Shown in pieces: positions 15,986-24,393 of a DNA stretch of 35,553 nucleotides; within the stretch, counting starts at the first letter, position 1; every line of letters starts with the position of its first letter. Location of the stretch: assembly GCA_034439915.1 (NCBI GenBank), contig JAWXBI010000282.1:1-35553 (forward strand). Reading direction: 5' to 3'. The notes below the pieces were generated by a model. It did no database searches. It was not told the DNA's origin and saw nothing but the letters and a program-made list of their open reading frames with translations. This DNA is from JADJLQ01 sp034439915 (lineage in GTDB: Bacteria; Bacteroidota; Bacteroidia; Chitinophagales; Saprospiraceae). The position numbers and the translations under genes are program-made.

Positions 15986-17350
15986 ATGAATAGCTTTATA
16001 CAGACATTAAAAAACATTTGGAAAATAGAAGAACTGCGGAAGCGTATTCTGTTTACTCTGATCGTATTGGCCGTATTCAGATTTGGATCTTATATCGTAT
16101 TACCCGGTGTGGTAGCTAGTCAATTGCAGGCCGCCGCCAGCAGCCGTGGAGCAAATGACTTGTTGAACCTGGTCAATATATACACCGGAGGAGCTTTCAA
16201 TAATGCGTCGATCTTTGCCCTGGGTATAATGCCGTATATCACGGCATCCATTATTGTTCAGTTATTGGGATTTGCTTTACCCTATTTTCAGCGGCTTCAG
16301 CAGCACGAAGGCGAATCCGGAAGGAAAAAACTAAACCAGATCACCCGTTTGCTCACGGTAGTTATTACGCTGTTGCAAGGAGGTACTTATCTGGCTTACC
16401 TCAATGCATCCAATGCTATTGATCCAACGGTACCTCGAAGTTTATTCTACTTTGTGAATTCTATTTTGTTGGCTACCGGTACGGTATCCGCGATGTGGTT
16501 GGGTGAACGAATTACAGATAAGGGGATTGGCAATGGAGTTTCATTATTGATTATGATCGGGATCATTGCCCGGTTACCTCAGGCCATCATTTTTGAAGTG
16601 ACTTCCCGTTTTAACTCCGGAGGTACATTTATGCTCATTTTGGAATTGGCAGCCCTTATACTCGTGGTCCTCGGCGCTATTTTATTGGTTCAGGGTGTCA
16701 GAAAAATTCCTATCCAGTTTGCCAAAAGGATGGTCGGGAGAACAGGTTTGCCCGTCAGTGGCAACCGCGATTACCTCCCTATCAAACTGAATGCGGCAGG
16801 CGTAATGCCGATCATATTTGCACAGGCGATCATGTTTTTACCGGGATTTGCACTGCAGTCGCTGGCTGGGACAGCAACGACCTCCAGTGGTTTTGTTCGC
16901 GCATTAAATGATTATACTTCGATTCCTTACAACCTGATCTATATCATTCTGGTCATTTTGTTTACGTATGTCTACGTCGCGTTAATAGTCAACAGCAATC
17001 AATATTCAGAATACCTTAAACGGCAGAATGCCTTTATTCCTGGGGTCAAACCAGGCTCACCTACGGCTGAATTTATTGATACCATTACTTCAAAAATTAC
17101 CTTACCCGGTGCAGTAATGCTGGGGATCCTGGCGATTACGCCGGCGATGGCCACTGCATTTGGCATCAACAATTCGTTTGCAGCATTTTTCGGAGGTTCA
17201 ACCATACTGATTTTGGTTGGAGTGGCTTTAGATACATTACAGCAAATCGAAAGTTATTTGTTGATGAGGAAATACGACGGATTGGTAAAATCCGGAAATA
17301 TTAAAGGTCGTACAGGAAGCGGAATGGCTCCCATCGGGGCAGGATCATAA
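15986..17350 (+). CDS. secY: Protein translocase subunit SecY
   Basis: SecY forms the channel through which proteins cross or enter the inner membrane. The product has 454 residues, close to the usual 440, with ten expected transmembrane segments. The plug and TM2 region is GGAFNNASIFALGIMPYITA near 67-86. LGERITDKGIGNGVSLLIM near 172-190 and LPIKLNAAGVMPIIFAQAI near 263-281 are diagnostic. The last hydrophobic segment precedes QQIESYLLMRKYDGLVK. It is the pathway by which the T9SS proteins encoded further right would enter the periplasm. Confidence 0.98.
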   Translation: MNSFIQTLKNIWKIEELRKRILFTLIVLAVFRFGSYIVLPGVVASQLQAAASSRGANDLLNLVNIYTGGAFNNASIFALGIMPYITASIIVQLLGFALPYFQRLQQHEGESGRKKLNQITRLLTVVITLLQGGTYLAYLNASNAIDPTVPRSLFYFVNSILLATGTVSAMWLGERITDKGIGNGVSLLIMIGIIARLPQAIIFEVTSRFNSGGTFMLILELAALILVVLGAILLVQGVRKIPIQFAKRMVGRTGLPVSGNRDYLPIKLNAAGVMPIIFAQAIMFLPGFALQSLAGTATTSSGFVRALNDYTSIPYNLIYIILVILFTYVYVALIVNSNQYSEYLKRQNAFIPGVKPGSPTAEFIDTITSKITLPGAVMLGILAITPAMATAFGINNSFAAFFGGSTILILVGVALDTLQQIESYLLMRKYDGLVKSGNIKGRTGSGMAPIGAGS

Positions 17351-17371
17351 CTGGTTCCTTGATCGTAAAAA

Positions 17372-18199
17372 ATGGCTAAAGGGAAAGTCCTGATAAAATC
17401 TAAAGAAGAAATAGCGCTGATCCGATACAGTTGCCAGATTGCTTGTGAAGCCATTGCCGAGGTAGCTAAAGTTATCAGACCGGGATATACCGGAAAACAA
17501 GCCGATCAGCTGGCAGAAACTTACATCAAGGATCATGGGGGTGTACCCTCCTTTAAGGGGTACGGCAATCCCGCCTTTCCCGCTTCTTTATGCATTTCCA
17601 TTAATGCCGCCGTGGTACATGGGATTCCGGTAGAAAAAGCATTTAAGGAAGGGGACATAGTCTCCCTGGATTGTGGGGCATACATCAGCCAGTTTCACGG
17701 GGATGTTGCCTATACCCTGGTTTTAGGCGAAGTGGCTGAGGAAGTAATGAAATTATGCGTGGTGACCAAAAACAGCCTTTATTTGGGCATTGAGCAGGCA
17801 CGGATCGGAAACCGGTTGGGAGATATAGGGTATAGTATCCAGCGTTATGTGGAGACTGAAAACGGTTTTGGCGTAGTCAGGGAGTTGGTAGGGCATGGGG
17901 TAGGAAGGGATCTTCACGAGGCCCCTGATGTCAGTAATTATGGCAAGAGAGGCAGCGGGTTGTTATTACAGGAAGGTATGGTCTTCGCGATAGAACCCAT
18001 GGTCAACCTGGGCACCCGCCAGATCAAAACCTTGCAGGATTATTGGACGGTGGTTTCCAAAGACGGACAACCTTCTGCGCATTATGAACATACCGTGGTG
18101 GTCCGAAAAGAACGAGGAGAAGCCCTCACAGACCATGCCAAAATTGAGGCAGCGATTAAAAATAATAAAGATTTAAGCGAGATTTCGCTAAAAATATAG
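17372..18199 (+). CDS. map: Methionine aminopeptidase, type I
   Basis: This enzyme removes the initiator Met from nascent proteins. The product has 275 residues. All five metal ligands of the family are visible: Asp100 and Asp111 in LDCGAYISQFHGD, His175 in VGHGVGRD, Glu208 in IEPM and Glu239 in YEHTVVV. In E. coli adk lies between secY and map; here map follows secY after 21 bases. The product works on chains made by the neighbouring translation machinery. Confidence 0.97.
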   Translation: MAKGKVLIKSKEEIALIRYSCQIACEAIAEVAKVIRPGYTGKQADQLAETYIKDHGGVPSFKGYGNPAFPASLCISINAAVVHGIPVEKAFKEGDIVSLDCGAYISQFHGDVAYTLVLGEVAEEVMKLCVVTKNSLYLGIEQARIGNRLGDIGYSIQRYVETENGFGVVRELVGHGVGRDLHEAPDVSNYGKRGSGLLLQEGMVFAIEPMVNLGTRQIKTLQDYWTVVSKDGQPSAHYEHTVVVRKERGEALTDHAKIEAAIKNNKDLSEISLKI

Positions 18200-18224
18200 A
18201 TATTTGCAGTCCGAAATTTTAAGG

Positions 18225-18443
18225 ATGCCTAAGGAAGATTTGATCAAACAAGACGGGATCATTGAAGAAGCATTGTCCAATGCGATGTTCAGGGTCCATC
18301 TGGAGAATGATCATACCATTTTGGCTACCATTTCCGGTAAAATGAGAATGAATTACATTCGACTTTTACCTGGAGATAAAGTAGCTGTCGAAATGTCGCC
18401 TTATGATCTTTCAAGAGGCCGGATAATATATAGATACAAGTAA
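18225..18443 (+). CDS. infA: Translation initiation factor IF-1
   Basis: IF-1 binds the A site of the 30S subunit during initiation. The ATG at 18225 gives 72 residues, the standard length, starting MPKEDLIKQDGIIEEALSN and ending SRGRIIYRYK. An open frame from a TTG at 18204 adds seven residues that other IF-1 proteins lack. The OB-fold core includes FRVHLENDHTILATISGKMR. A box differing from TAnnTTTG by one base lies at about 18200-18207, but I do not call a promoter from it. Confidence 0.97.
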   Translation: MPKEDLIKQDGIIEEALSNAMFRVHLENDHTILATISGKMRMNYIRLLPGDKVAVEMSPYDLSRGRIIYRYK

Positions 18444-18454
18444 ACAACACCGAT

Positions 18455-18571
18455 ATGAAAGTCAGGACTTCGATTAAAAAAAGATCTGCGGATTGTAAGA
18501 TAGTTCGCCGTAAAGGCAAACTCTATGTGATCAACAAGAAAAATCCAAAATTTAAACAACGACAAGGTTAA
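18455..18571 (+). CDS. rpmJ: 50S ribosomal protein L36, zinc-free type
   Basis: This very short gene codes for 38 residues, MKVRTSIKKRSADCKIV and then RRKGKLYVINKKNPKFKQ plus RQG. The zinc-binding pattern of L36 (three Cys and one His) is reduced to a single Cys14, so this is the zinc-free form. It lies between infA and rpsM, with 11-base spacers on each side, which is the conserved place. Confidence 0.95.
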   Translation: MKVRTSIKKRSADCKIVRRKGKLYVINKKNPKFKQRQG

Positions 18572-18582
18572 AATTCATTTCA

Positions 18583-18960
18583 ATGGCACGTATTTCTGGT
18601 ATAGATCTTCCCAAAAACAAAAAAGGATATATAGGACTAACCTATATTTTCGGTATTGGTACTTCTTCCTCTTTGTCTATTTTGACCAAAGCGGGTATTG
18701 ACCCTGAAATGAAAATATCAGTCTGGACCGATGAACATGTCCATAAAATCACCAAGATCATCCAGGATGATTATAAGGTGGAAGGTATGCTCCGGTCGGA
18801 AGTTCAGCTAAACATCAAACGACTCATGGATATCGGATGTTATCGTGGGATCCGCCATCGTAGAGGGTTGCCCCTTCGTGGACAAAACACGCAGACCAAT
18901 GCCAGGACGAGGAAAGGAAAACGTAAAACCGTAGCCAATAAAAAGAAAGTAACTAAATAA
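18583..18960 (+). CDS. rpsM: 30S ribosomal protein S13
   Basis: S13 is a 30S head protein that bridges to the 50S subunit and touches the P-site tRNA. The product has 125 residues. It begins MARISGIDLPKNKKGYIGLT and carries CYRGIRHRRGLPLRGQNTQT near 86-105, then the basic tail NARTRKGKRKTVANKK. It opens the alpha part of the cluster. Confidence 0.97.
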   Translation: MARISGIDLPKNKKGYIGLTYIFGIGTSSSLSILTKAGIDPEMKISVWTDEHVHKITKIIQDDYKVEGMLRSEVQLNIKRLMDIGCYRGIRHRRGLPLRGQNTQTNARTRKGKRKTVANKKKVTK

Positions 18961-18978
18961 CAGTTAATCAGACGCCAT

Positions 18979-19365
18979 ATGTCACAGGTAAAAAAAGTAA
19001 AGAAAAGAAAGGTTCACGTGGAATCCGATGGGGTAGCTTATGTATTGGCTAGCTTTAACAATGTCATTGTGACCATTACCAATAAACAGGGTCAGGTAGT
19101 GTCCTGGTCTTCCTCCGGACGCGAAGGTTTCCGGGGATCAAAGAAAAACACCCCTTATGCTGCCCAAAAAACAGCATCTCATGCGGCCAGCCTGGCTCAT
19201 GAAGCAGGAGTGCGCTCAGCCAATGTATTTGTCAAAGGGCCTGGCACCGGCAGAGAAGCTGCTATCCGTGGAATAAATGATGTCGGGATAAAAGTATTGA
19301 CCATCACCGATACCACTCCAATCCCGCACAATGGTTGCAGACCACCGAAAAAACGAAGAGTATAA
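18979..19365 (+). CDS. rpsK: 30S ribosomal protein S11
   Basis: S11 lies in the 30S platform beside the mRNA exit. The product has 128 residues, the normal length. ASFNNVIVTITNKQGQVVSW near 24-43 and the C-terminal block DTTPIPHNGCRPPKKRRV near 111-128 identify it. It is separated by 18 bases from rpsM and 38 from rpsD. Confidence 0.97.
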   Translation: MSQVKKVKKRKVHVESDGVAYVLASFNNVIVTITNKQGQVVSWSSSGREGFRGSKKNTPYAAQKTASHAASLAHEAGVRSANVFVKGPGTGREAAIRGINDVGIKVLTITDTTPIPHNGCRPPKKRRV

Positions 19366-19403
19366 TCATCCACCTTATTATTAAGACAAGAATTTAATCC
19401 ATC

Positions 19404-20015
19404 ATGGCAAGATATACCGGACCAGTTACTAAAATTGCAAGAACCTTTGGAGAGCCTATTTTTGGGTATGACAAAGCCTTTGATAAAAAGAAACATCCTC
19501 CCGGCCAACATGGCACCAGCAGGAAGAAAAAACAAAAATCCGACTATGCGGTCCAACTAAAAGAAAAACAAAAGGCTAAACATACGTATGGGGTATTAGA
19601 GCGCCAATTCCGCAAAACCTTTGATCTGGCTACCCGAAAACATGGAGTAACCGGTACCGTGTTGTTGCAATTGTTGGAATCCAGACTCGATAATACGGTT
19701 TATCGCCTCGGCATAGCACCCACCCGTCGTGCAGCAAGACAACTGGTTTCTCATAAACACATCGCAGTAGATGGCAAAATCGTCAACATCCCATCCGCTT
19801 TATTAAAACCCGGAGCTATAGTTGCCGTGAGAGGCAAATCAGCTAACCTGGAACACATCCAAAACCAGGTGCATTCCAGATCGGATATCCGCAAATCACC
19901 CTGGTTGGAGTGGAACCCTGAAAGACTGGAAGGCAAATTCCTGATCCATCCGGAACGGGAAATGATTCCGGAAAGGATCAATGAACAATTGATCGTGGAG
20001 TTGTACTCTAAATAA
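19404..20015 (+). CDS. rpsD: 30S ribosomal protein S4, zinc-free type
   Basis: S4 is a primary 16S rRNA binding protein, and in E. coli it represses the alpha operon. The product has 203 residues. The N-terminus (ARYTGPVTKIARTFGEPIFG) has no Cys, so the zinc finger of some S4 proteins is absent. The S4 RNA-binding domain is visible as LESRLDNTVYRLGIAPTRRA near 90-109 followed by ARQLVSHKHIAVDGK. rpoA follows after 48 bases. Confidence 0.97.
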   Translation: MARYTGPVTKIARTFGEPIFGYDKAFDKKKHPPGQHGTSRKKKQKSDYAVQLKEKQKAKHTYGVLERQFRKTFDLATRKHGVTGTVLLQLLESRLDNTVYRLGIAPTRRAARQLVSHKHIAVDGKIVNIPSALLKPGAIVAVRGKSANLEHIQNQVHSRSDIRKSPWLEWNPERLEGKFLIHPEREMIPERINEQLIVELYSK

Positions 20016-20063
20016 CCGGAATTGATCGAATATTATTAATTGTAATCTAAGTCTAATTTATTT

Positions 20064-21062
20064 ATGAGCATATTAAATTTCCAAAAACCTGAAAAAATCA
20101 TTCTTCAAAAAGCAAATGATTTTGACGGTGTGTTTGAGTTTAAACCACTCGAACCCGGATTTGGACAGACCATTGGGAACTCATTGCGCAGGATCCTCCT
20201 TTCCTCCCTGGAAGGTTATGCTATTTCAGGCATAAGGATAGCTGGCGTTGATCATGAATTTTCTACCATCAAAGGAGTCGTGGAAGATGTGGTCGATATC
20301 ATTCTTAACCTCAAACAAATCCGCCTCAAAAAAGTAAACAATATAGACGATAATGCCGAGGATACCATCTATCTGACTATCAACCGAAAAGATGAGTTTA
20401 AAGCCGGTGAAATTGAAAAGTTTACCAACGTATATAAAGTAATGAATCCGGATCTGCTCATTTGCAGGATGGAGCCTTTCGTTAATCTGGAAATTGAATT
20501 GAAAATCACCAAAGGTCGTGGTTATGTGCCTGCAGACGACACCTATCCAAAAGATGCCGCCATCGGATTGATCCCCCTGGATGCCATTTATACTCCGATA
20601 CGAAATGTTGCTTATTCAATTTCCAATACCCGCGTCGGACAGAGGACCGATTATGAAAAACTAACTATCGAGCTCAAAACGGATGGTACTATACATCCTG
20701 AAGAGGCGATCAAGGAAGCGTCAAGGATCATGATTCAGCACTTAATGCTCATCACGGATGAAAATATTACATTTAATGATGCCTCCAGAAAAGAAGATGC
20801 TATTGTAGACGAACATATCCTCCACATGCGGAAATTGCTTAAGACTTCCCTGGAAGATCTGGATCTTTCCGTCCGCGCTTACAATTGTCTGAAAGCAGCT
20901 AAAATAAATTCCCTGGGGGAAATGGTCAAATACGACACCCATGAATTGTTGAAATTTAGAAACTTCGGAAAAAAATCATTGGTCGAAATTGAAGAATTAC
21001 TTTCTACCAAAGGACTGAGTTTCGGAATGGATCTTTCGAAATATAAATTAGACGAAGAATAA
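20064..21062 (+). CDS. rpoA: DNA-directed RNA polymerase subunit alpha
   Basis: The alpha subunit starts core RNA polymerase assembly and contacts upstream DNA and activators. The product has 332 residues. The N-terminal dimerisation domain contains EPGFGQTIGNSLRRILLSSL near 31-50. The C-terminal domain, about 255-325, has the helix-hairpin-helix block LKAAKINSLGEMVKYDTHEL and FRNFGKKSLVEIEELL. The two are joined by an acidic linker. A spacer with a structured hairpin separates it from rplQ. Confidence 0.98.
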   Translation: MSILNFQKPEKIILQKANDFDGVFEFKPLEPGFGQTIGNSLRRILLSSLEGYAISGIRIAGVDHEFSTIKGVVEDVVDIILNLKQIRLKKVNNIDDNAEDTIYLTINRKDEFKAGEIEKFTNVYKVMNPDLLICRMEPFVNLEIELKITKGRGYVPADDTYPKDAAIGLIPLDAIYTPIRNVAYSISNTRVGQRTDYEKLTIELKTDGTIHPEEAIKEASRIMIQHLMLITDENITFNDASRKEDAIVDEHILHMRKLLKTSLEDLDLSVRAYNCLKAAKINSLGEMVKYDTHELLKFRNFGKKSLVEIEELLSTKGLSFGMDLSKYKLDEE

Positions 21063-21078
21063 ATTAATTTTCATCATC

Positions 21079-21124
21079 CTTGCCAATTAGCGTCTGAGCA
21101 TTCACTTGCTCCGCTGTGGCGAAG
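21079..21124 (+). promoter_or_regulatory. Nested RNA hairpin between rpoA and rplQ
   Basis: In the 78-base spacer GAGCA (21096-21100) pairs with TGCTC (21107-21111) around a TTCACT loop. AGCG (21089-21092) pairs with CGCT (21112-21115), and GCCA (21082-21085) pairs with TGGC (21117-21120). A further CTT/AAG pairing at 21079-21081 with 21122-21124 closes the base. All pairs named are Watson-Crick, interrupted by small bulges. It ends 16 bases before the rplQ ATG and no T tract follows. Regulation or processing is inferred. Confidence 0.55.
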
Positions 21125-21140
21125 TTAAAACCTATTCATC

Positions 21141-21647
21141 ATGAGACATGGTAACAAAATCAACCACCTTGGCCGTAAAATAGGCCATCGTACAGCGTTG
21201 CTGAAAAATTTGGCAGCGGCTCTGATCCAGCATAAAAGGATCAACACCACGTTGGCGAAAGCAAAAGAATTGCGCCGGTTTATTGAGCCTCTGATCACCA
21301 AATCCAAGGACAATACCACACATTCCCGAAGGGTGATATTCAGTTATCTGCAAAGCAAAGAAGCACTCAAAGAATTATTTGCTGCCATTGCCCCAAAAAT
21401 CCTGACACGCCCGGGAGGTTATGTCCGGATCATCAAAACCGGTTTCAGAAGCGGTGATGCTGCTGAAATGGCTCTGATCGAATTGGTGGATTTTAATGAA
21501 GTCTACACCAAAGGAACCAAGCCTGCCAGTGAAGAAGTTTCCACGGAGAAAAAGAAAAGGACTCGTCGTAGCAGTGGTAAAAAAGCCAAAACGACAGAGG
21601 CGGAAGTAGATGAAGTAAAAACGGAAGGCAGCAAAGCTGATGAATAA
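21141..21647 (+). CDS. rplQ: 50S ribosomal protein L17 with charged C-terminal tail
   Basis: L17 is a 50S protein near the tunnel exit. The product has 168 residues; the conserved core of about 120 starts MRHGNKINHLGRKIGHRTAL and includes TRPGGYVRIIKTGFRSGDAA near 91-110. The tail from about residue 125 is rich in Lys, Glu, Ser and Thr (for example EKKKRTRRSSGKKAKTTEAE), and I would expect it to be disordered. Longer L17 tails are common in Bacteroidota as far as I recall. It is the last gene before the terminator. Confidence 0.97.
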   Translation: MRHGNKINHLGRKIGHRTALLKNLAAALIQHKRINTTLAKAKELRRFIEPLITKSKDNTTHSRRVIFSYLQSKEALKELFAAIAPKILTRPGGYVRIIKTGFRSGDAAEMALIELVDFNEVYTKGTKPASEEVSTEKKKRTRRSSGKKAKTTEAEVDEVKTEGSKADE

Positions 21648-21674
21648 GTAAGCTGATTCCATTCAATATACTAT

Positions 21675-21701
21675 AAGGGGTTAATTCGTTAGCCCCTTTT
21701 T
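21675..21701 (+). terminator. Intrinsic terminator of the ribosomal unit
   Basis: A 10-bp stem, 21675-21684 with 21689-21698, closes on a TTCG tetraloop and contains four consecutive G-C pairs and one T-G pair. A run of five T follows at 21697-21701. It lies 27 bases after the rplQ stop and is the clearest terminator in the window. Confidence 0.88.
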
Positions 21702-21738
21702 AATTTAACTTTTGACCAGCTAAACTTTATGAAATATT

Positions 21739-21759
21739 AAGGGTTCTTACATAGCCCTT
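21739..21759 (+). other. Second hairpin downstream of the ribosomal terminator
   Basis: AAGGGTT at 21739-21745 pairs with AGCCCTT at 21753-21759 around a 7-base loop. The arms resemble those of the terminator 60 bases upstream, but no T tract follows. A third small hairpin, TAAAG-GGG-CTTTA, is at 21788-21800. The rest of the 290-base rplQ-carA spacer shows nothing else except the carA promoter. Confidence 0.45.
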
Positions 21760-21875
21760 CACAGTGGAATCATACCGGGTATTAGGATAAAGGGGCTTTA
21801 CAAATCTATAATTTTGAAGAATTCAGGTTAAATTCTACAATAAGTGTTCAAATTTTACAGCATCCTTTAATTCTC

Positions 21876-21909
21876 TTGCTGCTCAACCGGGTATAAAATT
21901 TTATATTTG
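21876..21909 (+). promoter_or_regulatory. Promoter of carA-eno-divIC-sucD
   Basis: TTG at 21876-21878 and TATATTTG at 21902-21909, spaced by 23 bases, match the Bacteroidota promoter pattern at the long end of its spacing range. The box is 28 bases before the carA ATG. The upstream terminator supports a new start here. Confidence 0.68.
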
Positions 21910-21937
21910 TGTCCGTTTAAAAATTCCAAAGTTATAG

Positions 21938-23065
21938 ATGTCAGATGCCACACCTTCCGCTGCTCCAGCGGTACTTTTACTCCAGGATGGGACTGTTTTT
22001 CAGGGAGAAGCTATAGGGATCAAAGGCACCACTGCGGGTGAGCTTTGTTTTAATACCGCCATGACCGGATATCAGGAGGTGTTTACAGATCCTTCGTATT
22101 TTGGTCAATTATTGATCGCTACCAATGTGCATATCGGCAATTATGGGACCAAAGCTTCTGAAACAGAATCGTCGTCAGTCAAAATAGCGGGTTTTATCTG
22201 TAAAAACTTTACGAATGAATATTCCCGGATTAAAGCGGAAACGTCCATTCAGGACTATTTTGTAAAAGAAAAACTTGTCGGCATCCAACAAATTGACACC
22301 CGAGCCCTGGTCCGCCATATCCGAAGCAAAGGGGCTATGAATGGCATCATTTCTTCTGAAATTTTTGACCTCATCCAATTAAAAGAAAAATTGCATCAGA
22401 CACCCGGAATGGATGGTTTGGAATTAGCCACCAGGGTTACCACAAAAGAAGAATACTTTCTGGGAGATTCATCTGCTCAACACAAAGTTGCTGTTATGGA
22501 CTTCGGTACCAAACGCAATATCCTTTTAAACCTGGTAAACCGGGATTGTTACCTCCGGATATTTCCAGCGAATACCCCCGCAGAACAAGTTTTGTCCTGG
22601 GGAGCTGATGGATACTTTTTATCTAATGGCCCGGGTGATCCGGCGGCCATGGATTATGCTATTGAATCGACCCGTGCAATTCTAAAAACCCGTAAACCAT
22701 TATTCGGTATCTGCCTGGGTCATCAGATATTAGCACTGGCACTGCATGTACCTACTTTTAAAATGCATCATGGCCACCGGGGAATAAACCATCCGGTAAA
22801 AAATCATCTGAATGGGAAATGTGAAATCACATCCCAAAACCATGGATTTTGTGTAGATCCGGAAGCTCTTCACCATAAAACTGACCTGATAGAAATAACC
22901 CATACTAACCTCAACGATGATACCATTGAAGGGTTCAGGTTAAAAAACCAACCGGCTTTTTCTGTGCAGTATCACCCGGAAGCATCACCCGGACCGCATG
23001 ATGCCCACTATCTCTTTGATCAGTTTATAGAAGAAATAATTAAATATAAAACCATTCAAAATTAA
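21938..23065 (+). CDS. carA: Carbamoyl-phosphate synthase small subunit
   Basis: The subunit hydrolyses glutamine and passes ammonia to the large subunit for carbamoyl phosphate synthesis, used for pyrimidines and arginine. The product has 375 residues. The N-terminal CarA domain has GEAIGIKGTTAGELCFNTAM near 23-42. The class I amidotransferase domain has FLSNGPGDP, the nucleophile Cys259 in GICLGHQ, and His346 and Glu348 in YHPEASPGP. carB is not in the window. The stop is only two bases before the eno ATG. Confidence 0.97.
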   Translation: MSDATPSAAPAVLLLQDGTVFQGEAIGIKGTTAGELCFNTAMTGYQEVFTDPSYFGQLLIATNVHIGNYGTKASETESSSVKIAGFICKNFTNEYSRIKAETSIQDYFVKEKLVGIQQIDTRALVRHIRSKGAMNGIISSEIFDLIQLKEKLHQTPGMDGLELATRVTTKEEYFLGDSSAQHKVAVMDFGTKRNILLNLVNRDCYLRIFPANTPAEQVLSWGADGYFLSNGPGDPAAMDYAIESTRAILKTRKPLFGICLGHQILALALHVPTFKMHHGHRGINHPVKNHLNGKCEITSQNHGFCVDPEALHHKTDLIEITHTNLNDDTIEGFRLKNQPAFSVQYHPEASPGPHDAHYLFDQFIEEIIKYKTIQN

Positions 23066-23067
23066 AT

Positions 23068-24354
23068 ATGAGTGTAATCGTTGACATCCGTTCAAGAGAA
23101 ATACTTGATTCCCGGGGAAACCCTACTGTTGAAGTGGAATTGGAAACTGAAAAAGGTACCATAGGCCGCGCTGCAGTCCCGTCCGGAGCATCTACCGGAA
23201 AACACGAAGCGGTTGAATTAAGGGATGGCAATAAAGAACGATATATGGGCCGGGGGGTATTGAAGGCCTGCCAGAATATTGAAGAACTGATCCGGGAAGA
23301 ATTGATAGGGGTCGATGTAGACGACCAGAAGTACATCGATCAACTACTGATTGAATTAGACGGCACATTTAATAAATCCAAACTCGGCGCCAACGCCACA
23401 CTGGGAGTTTCCCTGGCCGCGGCCAAAGTAGCAGCCCTGGAATCCAACCAATCCTTGTATCGTTATCTGGGAGGGGTCAATGCACACGTCATGCCGGTAC
23501 CTTTAATGAACATACTCAACGGTGGTGCTCATGCAGACAATAAAATAGATTTTCAGGAATTTATGATCATCCCCATCGGAGCAGATTTTTTTTCAGAAGC
23601 GCTCCGGATGGGTGTAGAAGTATTCCATCACCTGAAAGCCGTACTCAAATCCAAAGGATTCAGCACCAATGTGGGTGATGAAGGTGGATTTGCACCCAAC
23701 CTGAACTCCAATGAGGATGCCATTGAAATTGTATTAGAGGCTATTCAAAAATCCGGTTATAAACCCGGAGAGGACATCGCCATTGCTATGGATGCAGCCG
23801 TTTCAGAATTATGGGATGAAGAAAAACAACTTTACGTTTTCAAAAAATCCAATAAGATGGAACTGGATACCAATGGAATGATATCGTTTTGGAAAGATTG
23901 GTGCAACAAATACCCGATCCTATCCATTGAGGATGGCCTTCATGAAGACGACTGGGCCGGATGGACAGCTATGACAAAAGAATTGGGTAATAAAATCCAA
24001 ATCGTAGGAGATGATTTTTTTGTCACCAATACCGACCGGTTGCAAAAAGGAATCGATTCTGATGCGGCCAATTCAATCTTAATAAAAGTCAACCAAATAG
24101 GGACCTTATCTGAAACGATTGACGCCGTACAACTCGCCAATCGAAATGCCTACACCAGTATCATAAGCCATCGTTCCGGAGAAACGGAGGATACCTTTAT
24201 TGCCGACCTGGCAGTTGCCCTGAATACCGGCCAGATTAAAACAGGATCCGCTTCCCGTTCAGACCGGGTTGCCAAATACAACCAGTTATTGAGGATTGAA
24301 GAAGAATTAGGGGAATCTGCAGTTTATCCCGGGAAAGCTTTCATGATAATATAA
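23068..24354 (+). CDS. eno: Enolase
   Basis: Enolase converts 2-phosphoglycerate to phosphoenolpyruvate in glycolysis. The product has 428 residues, the usual length. REILDSRGNPTVEVELET near 10-27, GAHADNKIDFQEFMIIPIGA near 153-172, the metal-binding acidic residues of SIEDGL and GDDFFVTN, and the signature KVNQIGTLSET with SHRSGETEDT are all present. Two bases separate it from carA, so translation is probably coupled. Confidence 0.98.
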   Translation: MSVIVDIRSREILDSRGNPTVEVELETEKGTIGRAAVPSGASTGKHEAVELRDGNKERYMGRGVLKACQNIEELIREELIGVDVDDQKYIDQLLIELDGTFNKSKLGANATLGVSLAAAKVAALESNQSLYRYLGGVNAHVMPVPLMNILNGGAHADNKIDFQEFMIIPIGADFFSEALRMGVEVFHHLKAVLKSKGFSTNVGDEGGFAPNLNSNEDAIEIVLEAIQKSGYKPGEDIAIAMDAAVSELWDEEKQLYVFKKSNKMELDTNGMISFWKDWCNKYPILSIEDGLHEDDWAGWTAMTKELGNKIQIVGDDFFVTNTDRLQKGIDSDAANSILIKVNQIGTLSETIDAVQLANRNAYTSIISHRSGETEDTFIADLAVALNTGQIKTGSASRSDRVAKYNQLLRIEEELGESAVYPGKAFMII

Positions 24355-24367
24355 TAAATATTCTTAA

Positions 24368-24375
24368 TATATTTG
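24368..24375 (+). promoter_or_regulatory. Possible promoter before the divIC/ftsB-like gene
   Basis: An exact TATATTTG box lies in the eno-divIC gap, 18 bases before the ATG at 24394. No TTG is seen at the right distance, so it may only add to transcription coming from carA. Confidence 0.42.
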
Positions 24376-24393
24376 TGCTTCAATCTCATAGCG

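Noticed and set aside
18200..18207. GATATTTG before infA as a promoter
   Set aside because: One base off the consensus, no TTG at the right distance, and the gap to map is very short.
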